Source: JANMZR01 sp031383555 (GTDB lineage Bacteria; Bacteroidota; Bacteroidia; Cytophagales; Spirosomataceae). From it: 10,352 bases of DNA. Numbering within the stretch: position 1 is the first letter of the stretch; each line of letters begins with the position of its first letter. This document shows, in pieces, positions 6,421 through 10,352 of the stretch. The stretch is taken from the NCBI GenBank assembly GCA_031383555.1, contig JANMZR010000362.1, forward strand, positions 1 to 10,352. Reading direction: 5' to 3'. The notes beneath the pieces are model-generated. The model saw nothing but the letters and a program-made list of their open reading frames with translations, did no database searches and was not told the origin of the DNA. The translations under genes and the position numbers were made by a program.

Positions 6421-8829
6421 TTATCTGAATATTGAGTATAATACACCAGACATTGATACTAATGCTGTAAGTATTGATGTTTTTTCTACGGCTGAAAGTT
6501 TTGCGTTTGCGTCTTTATCTAACACTGGAATTACAACTATAGAACCTTGTTCAACTTTAGGGTATTTTTTGTAAAATAAAAAAGATTTAGTTTTTGATGA
6601 ACTTCCATTTGGGTAGGTAACATATACCTTTCTAGTAAGTGCATTTTCCTCAAAACCTCCAGCCTGTGATATATATTCCCGTACATTTTGCCCTGCTTTA
6701 AATGTAACAATTGCGGGATTAAACACGCCACCCATAATTGACACAGTTTCCGACTTTCGTGGAATATTTATACTATCTCCCTGTATCAATAAAATATTAT
6801 CGGTTGAATTTGGATTGTCTAATGCGTTTTGGAAATTAATTGAAACTAATGCACTATTTCGATAAATTGTAGCACCCTTTGTAAAAGCTGAAGGTCTTAA
6901 ACCGCCAGTTCTATTAATTACATCTGAAATTCTTTCCTCTCTATCTTTGACAACTAATTGCCCTGGGTATTTTACTTCTCCGTTTACATAAATACTTTGT
7001 TGAGCCTCATATTTAGGGGAAGTTTTAACAGATACGATATCAAAAGGTTGCAAAATAGATTTAGCTTCAGCACTTAGTAAGTGAAGGTTTTGATCTAAAT
7101 CAAATTCAAAAACTTTCACATTTTGCCAAACAGATGTGCCGAGCGTATCCTTTTTGATTCTTCTTGAAAGTTCAATTTTTGAAGCAGAGGCAGCTTCAGT
7201 GAAACCTCCAGCTTCAATAATCAGGTCAGATACTGACATATTATTTTTAAAATCATACTCTGCTGGATTATTTACTTGACCATAAATTGTAACTATATAT
7301 TTTTCATGAAGCTTACTTACAGAAAATATATTAACTGAATCTTCTTTTTGAAGTGTGATGTCATTCACCTCATTATTTAAAAGCTTTTCCAAATCAAATG
7401 AAATAGTTTCTGGCTCTTTAAATAGCCCTTCTCTTATTATATTTGCCCTGTTTTTGAAAGCATCAAGTTTTAAACCACCAGCCGCTACTATCAAATCTTT
7501 TACTGTTTTTATATTTATTTCATCAATTGCAAAATCGCCCGGGCGATAAACAGCGCCAGCAATTTTAACCCTATTCTCAAAAGTATTTGAAACAGAATCT
7601 ATTTGAAATACATCACCTGATTCAATTGAAAAATCGCTAATGTTTTCACTTTTTATAGTAAATAATTTATACTCTTTATCTGTAACTCTATTAAGTGTGA
7701 TAGATTTCCTATAGGCTTTTTCTGTATAATTTCCGGCATAACCAAGCAATGTTTTTAAAGTTTCCCCTTTTTCAACATCAAATATAGCAGGCCTTTTTAC
7801 TTCACCTTTCAACTTAACTCTTTTGTCATAATCAGCTATTCTTATAACATCTTGATCTCTAACCAAAATATTATCTTTTTGATCAGCTCGCAATAAAAAA
7901 TCATATAAATCGAGGTTTCTAATTACTTTGTTGTCTCTAATAACTGAAATATTCCTATAGGAACCATTTTTAGAAGGACCGCCAGCTTGATACAATACAT
8001 TAAAAACTGTAGCCAAGGAAGGTACGGTATATGTGCCTGGTTTTGTAACTTCACCAATAACTGTAACTCTAATGCTTCTTATTGACCCCAAGGTTATTTG
8101 TGCATAAACGCCCCCACCTTGGGAATTGAGTCCATAATAATTGGTTTTCATTCTGTTAATTATCCGTTCGGATGCTTGCTCTATTGTTAGCCCATTCACT
8201 ACAATAGGAGCTAAATTATCAATTTTCACTGTACCTTCAGGGCTAATTTTTACCTTGTAGCTCATTTGAGAATTCCCAAATATATCAATTGATAGTTCAT
8301 CATCGGCACCTAAAACATAATTTTTAGGGGTAGCCAATCTCAAATTTGGTTCGAAAGTTAAGTTTTTACCGTTGAAGAGATTTGAACCAAAAATATACTC
8401 TTGTTTTACTGTTGTTAAACTTTCACTTTCTTCTTCAGCTTTTTCTCCATTTGTTTTTTCGCCTTTTGTTTTTTCGCCTTTTGTTTTTTCGTCTTTTTTA
8501 GAAATTTCCTTTTCTTGAAATTGCCTACCGCTTTCCATATTATCTAGTTGATTAGCGGCTGGCTTTGTATTTGGAGATTTCATTTGGTTTATCCTTTCTC
8601 TTAATTTAAATACATCTGTTGCCGAATAACCTCTTGACATTGCATATTTTTCAATGTCAGAATCTGACATACCACTTGCTTCAGCTCGCTTCACAAATTC
8701 TTTGACTTGAGCATCAGAAAGGTCCTCTACTTTTTGAGAGTAACCAATTTGAGAAATAAATAGGATTGAAAATAAAATCAGAAAGGTAAGTACACCTTTA
8801 AATTTCAAAAAGATTTTAATAAGATTCAT
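6421..8829 (-). CDS. Multi-SLBB polysaccharide export protein (Wza-like)
   Basis: An 802-residue exported protein. Residues 1-32 are a signal peptide (hydrophobic core about 12-28, end IGYSQ). There is no lipobox cysteine at the cleavage site, unlike classical Wza. Residues 33-85 form a small helical domain, 86-145 a low-complexity charged linker with EKTKG repeats, and 168-245 the polysaccharide-export domain (YVLGADDELSIDIFG). Six SLBB domains follow at about 253-300, 337-382, 419-467, 510-555, 612-657 and 694-738, recognised by G.V..PG/PA and AGG/TGG motifs. A hydrophobic segment at about 784-800 ends the protein and may be the outer-membrane helix. E. coli Wza has about 380 residues and fewer SLBB domains, so this channel should be much taller. 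It heads a two-gene unit with the Wzz-type gene. The exported polymer cannot be identified from this window. Confidence 0.9.
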   Translation of the reverse strand: MNLIKIFLKFKGVLTFLILFSILFISQIGYSQKVEDLSDAQVKEFVKRAEASGMSDSDIEKYAMSRGYSATDVFKLRERINQMKSPNTKPAANQLDNMESGRQFQEKEISKKDEKTKGEKTKGEKTNGEKAEEESESLTTVKQEYIFGSNLFNGKNLTFEPNLRLATPKNYVLGADDELSIDIFGNSQMSYKVKISPEGTVKIDNLAPIVVNGLTIEQASERIINRMKTNYYGLNSQGGGVYAQITLGSIRSIRVTVIGEVTKPGTYTVPSLATVFNVLYQAGGPSKNGSYRNISVIRDNKVIRNLDLYDFLLRADQKDNILVRDQDVIRIADYDKRVKLKGEVKRPAIFDVEKGETLKTLLGYAGNYTEKAYRKSITLNRVTDKEYKLFTIKSENISDFSIESGDVFQIDSVSNTFENRVKIAGAVYRPGDFAIDEINIKTVKDLIVAAGGLKLDAFKNRANIIREGLFKEPETISFDLEKLLNNEVNDITLQKEDSVNIFSVSKLHEKYIVTIYGQVNNPAEYDFKNNMSVSDLIIEAGGFTEAASASKIELSRRIKKDTLGTSVWQNVKVFEFDLDQNLHLLSAEAKSILQPFDIVSVKTSPKYEAQQSIYVNGEVKYPGQLVVKDREERISDVINRTGGLRPSAFTKGATIYRNSALVSINFQNALDNPNSTDNILLIQGDSINIPRKSETVSIMGGVFNPAIVTFKAGQNVREYISQAGGFEENALTRKVYVTYPNGSSSKTKSFLFYKKYPKVEQGSIVVIPVLDKDANAKLSAVEKTSILTALVSMSGVLYSIFR
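8441..8500 (-). repeat. 15-bp tandem repeat coding for EKTKG units
   Basis: Four consecutive 15-bp units lie in the linker of the SLBB protein: 8441-8455, 8456-8470, 8471-8485 and 8486-8500. The two middle copies are identical and the outer two differ by a few bases. They encode the repeated peptide EKTKG/EKTNG (about residues 113-130). Because 15 is a multiple of three, gain or loss of a unit would change linker length without breaking the frame. Confidence 0.85.
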
Positions 8830-8836
8830 TTAAAAA

Positions 8837-8929
8837 TATTTTTGTACTAAAAATTAAGAATAAACGAGCTACTAATTACTAAGGTATTAAGAAAGTAAGT
8901 AATGACTCAAATTCTATTGTACAAAAATA
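8837..8929. repeat. 11-bp inverted repeat flanking the export-operon leader
   Basis: TATTTTTGTAC at 8837-8847 and its exact reverse complement GTACAAAAATA at 8919-8929 are separated by 71 bases. Read on the minus strand, the outer copy supplies a candidate -7 element and the inner copy ends 7 bases before the start codon of the SLBB gene. The GTAC core also occurs in the dyad before padR, but the flanking bases differ. Confidence 0.45.
8922..8929 (-). promoter_or_regulatory. Candidate -7 element of the export operon
   Basis: On the minus strand this reads TATTTTTG, matching TAnnTTTG. It would start transcription near 8914 and give a leader of about 85 bases. No TTG is found at the usual distance upstream, so the promoter may be weak or need an activator. 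The 183-bp gap 8830-9012 holds no convincing gene or terminator hairpin. Confidence 0.35.
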
Positions 8930-9012
8930 GCATTTTTTTTATATAAGGCTGTTTAAAAAAGTATAAAATTTGAAAAAACATAGGGCACTGAGACAGTAAA
9001 GATTATTGGTGG

Positions 9013-9462
9013 TTAAATTTTTTTTGAAGAATATTTTCTTGAAGCGTATAAAAACCCAAAAGCTTCACCGCCTTCTTTTGAACTAATTTTATGATGAATA
9101 TGGTGTGCTTTAATAATCCTTTTCAGGTATTTATTTTTAATTGAATAACTAAATTTAAGCCTCTGGTGAACAATAACATCATGAAAAATGAAATATAAAA
9201 TCCCATAAACTAATATTCCAATCCCAATCCAAAAATAATTTTTCCAATCAAGATTTAAACTTCCGAAAACAATTAAAAAAACAGAGACCATGCCAAATAT
9301 GATCCCAAATAGATCATTAATTTCAAACAAACCCTTCTTTTTTGAATGATGAGATTGATGCCAAACCCACATGAAACCATGCATCACATATTTATGACTA
9401 AACCAAGCAAAGCATTCCATAAATAACACAGTTGCAATAATAATGAGAGTATTTTGAATCAT
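9013..9462 (-). CDS. crtZ: Beta-carotene hydroxylase, CrtZ type
   Basis: A 149-residue non-heme di-iron membrane hydroxylase that adds hydroxyl groups to the beta rings of carotenoids, turning beta-carotene into zeaxanthin. The full histidine set is present: H23-H28 (HKYVMH), H35/H38/H39 (HQSHH), H94-H99 (HDVIVH) and H120/H123/H124 (HHIHH). C-terminal GEAFGFLYA matches CrtZ rather than sterol-type hydroxylases. Hydrophobic helices lie near 3-20, 53-70 and 75-93. The ATG at 9460-9462 is chosen; a TTG at 9504 would add 14 polar residues before the first helix. No other carotenoid gene is in the window, so its substrate comes from a pathway encoded elsewhere. The gene stands alone, 183 bp from the export operon's start and divergent from the AlbA_2 gene. 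Function is known for the family; the product here is inferred. Confidence 0.9.
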   Translation of the reverse strand: MIQNTLIIIATVLFMECFAWFSHKYVMHGFMWVWHQSHHSKKKGLFEINDLFGIIFGMVSVFLIVFGSLNLDWKNYFWIGIGILVYGILYFIFHDVIVHQRLKFSYSIKNKYLKRIIKAHHIHHKISSKEGGEAFGFLYASRKYSSKKI

Positions 9463-9517
9463 GAAAAAAATTTTAGTCTTATTTAATTTTGGAGCAAAAA
9501 CCAATAATATTTGAAAG

Positions 9518-9542
9518 CAAAAATAAACTAATTACAAATTTA
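9518..9542 (-). promoter_or_regulatory. Two candidate -7 elements for crtZ
   Basis: On the minus strand TATTTTTG (9518-9525) and TAAATTTG (9535-9542) both match TAnnTTTG and lie 56-80 bases before the crtZ start. Neither has a TTG at the normal distance upstream. In AT-rich DNA such matches arise easily by chance, so this is a weak call. Confidence 0.25.
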
Positions 9543-9552
9543 TGAAAAGTAA

Positions 9553-9562
9553 ACAAATTTGT
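9553..9562. repeat. Palindrome in the crtZ/AlbA_2 divergent region
   Basis: ACAAATTTGT is a perfect 10-bp palindrome. A near copy, ACAAATTTAT, begins 19 bases earlier at 9534 and includes one of the candidate crtZ -7 elements. The pair could be two turns of a repeated binding site controlling crtZ. The short length in AT-rich DNA makes chance a real possibility. Confidence 0.25.
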
Positions 9563-9671
9563 AAAAAACATACTCTTCTCAACAATTAAACTTGTTATTT
9601 AAAAAATGAAACAATAAAATTGAGAAAATTGTTTTTCGTAAATTTAATAACAATAAACCAGTTTAAAGCAA

Positions 9672-9683
9672 GGTTATTTAACC
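9672..9683. repeat. Palindrome upstream of the AlbA_2 gene
   Basis: GGTTATTTAACC has exact 5-bp arms around two bases. It stands 9 bases before the candidate -7 element at 9693, where the spacer and the missing -33 element would be. That position suits a regulator that either blocks or replaces contact with the -33 region. Confidence 0.35.
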
Positions 9684-9692
9684 AAAATTCTA

Positions 9693-9700
9693 TATCTTTG
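9693..9700 (+). promoter_or_regulatory. Candidate -7 element of the AlbA_2 gene
   Basis: TATCTTTG is identical to the -7 element before padR. A start near 9707 would give a leader of only about 13 bases before the ATG at 9720. No TTG lies 17-23 bases upstream; a 12-bp palindrome takes that place. The rest of the 257-bp gap between crtZ and this gene is AT-rich with no ORF or terminator that I can support. Confidence 0.45.
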
Positions 9701-9719
9701 AAATATACCGAAATGACTT

Positions 9720-10352
9720 ATGGAACTTACAGTTAGTGAGCGTGTGGCCAAATTTGGTTTAGAAAGAGAAAAGGTTTTCATTGATTTGAAGCAGTTGAAA
9801 GAAATTGTGAAAAAGGGTGAAAACAAAACCACCGAATTTAAATTAAAGGCAAATCATCCTGAAAAAATAGTAAGGGAAATAGTTGCTTTTGCAAATACAG
9901 ATGGCGGTAATTTACTTTTAGGAGTTGACGATAATTTAGAAATAAAGGGGCTGAAATTTGCAGAAGAAGAGGAGTTTTTACTTATCAAAGCTATTGAAAA
10001 ATACTGCTCTCCACCTATTAATTTTAACTTGAAACATGTAGTGCTTCCTAACACAAGAGAGGTGCTTGTTTTTGAGATACCCAAAAGTGAAACTAAGCCA
10101 CATTACGTTGCAATAAATCCCGATAAACTTGAAAAAACTGCTTATGTTAGGGTAAAAGATAAGTCTTTACAAGCTAGCAAAGAAGTTCGTAAATATTTGA
10201 AGGCTGAAAATGAACATAAGAATGTGCAATTTACATTCGGTGAAAAGGAATCAAAGTTGATGCAATACTTAGAGGAAAACAAAAGTATAACGGTAAAAGA
10301 CTTTTCAAAAATTGCAAAAATACCCATCTGGCTTGCTTCAAAAACCCTGGTT
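9720..10352 (+). CDS. AlbA_2/Schlafen-like domain protein, 3' end beyond the window
   Basis: The first 211 residues of an open gene cut by the window end. Residues about 34-160 are an AlbA_2 (Schlafen AlbA-like) domain: TTEFKLKAN at 37-45, the core IVAFANTDGGNLLLGVDD at 54-71, then KPHYVAIN and TAYVRVKDKS, the usual end of the domain. From about 174 a winged-helix region begins (ESKLMQYLEENKSITVKDFSKIAKI) and runs off the window. Bacterial members are annotated as putative transcriptional regulators or nucleic-acid-binding proteins, and the fold is shared with Schlafen nucleases, so regulation or RNA/DNA processing are both possible. The ATG at 9720 gives a first segment (about 1-33) before the domain; an ATP-binding C-terminal part often follows in this family but is not visible. 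It is transcribed away from crtZ. Confidence 0.82.
   Translation, partial: MELTVSERVAKFGLEREKVFIDLKQLKEIVKKGENKTTEFKLKANHPEKIVREIVAFANTDGGNLLLGVDDNLEIKGLKFAEEEEFLLIKAIEKYCSPPINFNLKHVVLPNTREVLVFEIPKSETKPHYVAINPDKLEKTAYVRVKDKSLQASKEVRKYLKAENEHKNVQFTFGEKESKLMQYLEENKSITVKDFSKIAKIPIWLASKTLV

Noticed and set aside
6537..6731. Short minus-strand frame inside the SLBB gene
   Set aside because: It is an overlapping frame of a long gene with clear SLBB domains and has no family features of its own.
8441..8500. CRISPR or intergenic satellite
   Set aside because: The units are 15 bp without spacers and keep the reading frame of the export protein.
9013..9462. Sterol desaturase/fatty-acid hydroxylase identity
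   Set aside because: The histidine spacing, the small size and the GEAFGFLYA ending fit CrtZ better, though both belong to one superfamily.
9463..9504. N-terminal extension of CrtZ from a TTG at 9504
   Set aside because: It adds 14 residues before the first helix and needs a rare start; the ATG at 9460-9462 gives the normal family start.
9854..10327. Minus-strand open frames opposite the AlbA_2 gene
   Set aside because: They are serine-rich antisense products of a gene with a clear AlbA_2 core on the plus strand.

Overview
The window looks like chromosomal DNA of a low-GC member of the Bacteroidota (Flavobacteriia/Cytophagia-like). The evidence is the very AT-rich intergenic DNA, start codons without clear Shine-Dalgarno sequences, several TAnnTTTG-type -7 promoter elements, and protein families typical of the phylum: a short PadR regulator, PspC fused to a GIN-head domain, a stand-alone GIN-head (DUF2807) protein, DUF4407, and a multi-SLBB export protein. 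I see no tRNA, rRNA, CRISPR array, insertion sequence, integrase or phage gene.

Layout. (1) Positions 1-5284, plus strand: a four-gene cluster read as one unit. It holds a PadR-family repressor (294-623), a large membrane protein with two PspC domains and a C-terminal GIN-head-like domain (736-3162), a DUF4407 four-helix membrane protein with a long coiled coil (3214-4518), and a secreted protein with seven SGAS-type repeats (4580-5284). Upstream of padR is a good Bacteroidota promoter (TTG-N20-TATCTTTG). Its -33 TTG lies inside a 21-bp dyad, which suggests autoregulation by PadR. A second 15-bp palindrome lies in the leader. (2) Positions 5296-8829, minus strand: an export pair, an 802-residue Wza-like protein with six SLBB domains followed 36 bp downstream by a Wzz/GumC-type chain-length protein without a kinase domain. 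This pair converges on the first cluster with only 11 bp between stop codons. (3) Positions 9013-9462, minus strand: a CrtZ-type carotenoid hydroxylase. (4) From 9720 to the window end, plus strand: the N-terminal 211 residues of an AlbA_2/Schlafen-like protein that begins a winged-helix domain, divergent from crtZ.

How they work together. The PadR-PspC-DUF4407-GIN cluster is best read as a ligand- or stress-responsive envelope module. Its PspC protein would link cytoplasmic and membrane parts to an extracytoplasmic beta-rich head, and a paralogous secreted head protein is made from the same operon. The Wza/Wzz pair is the outer- and inner-membrane part of a polysaccharide exporter whose glycosyltransferases, polymerase and tyrosine kinase are not here. 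CrtZ would make hydroxylated carotenoids such as zeaxanthin. These links are inferred from families and gene order; nothing in the window proves a functional connection between the three blocks.
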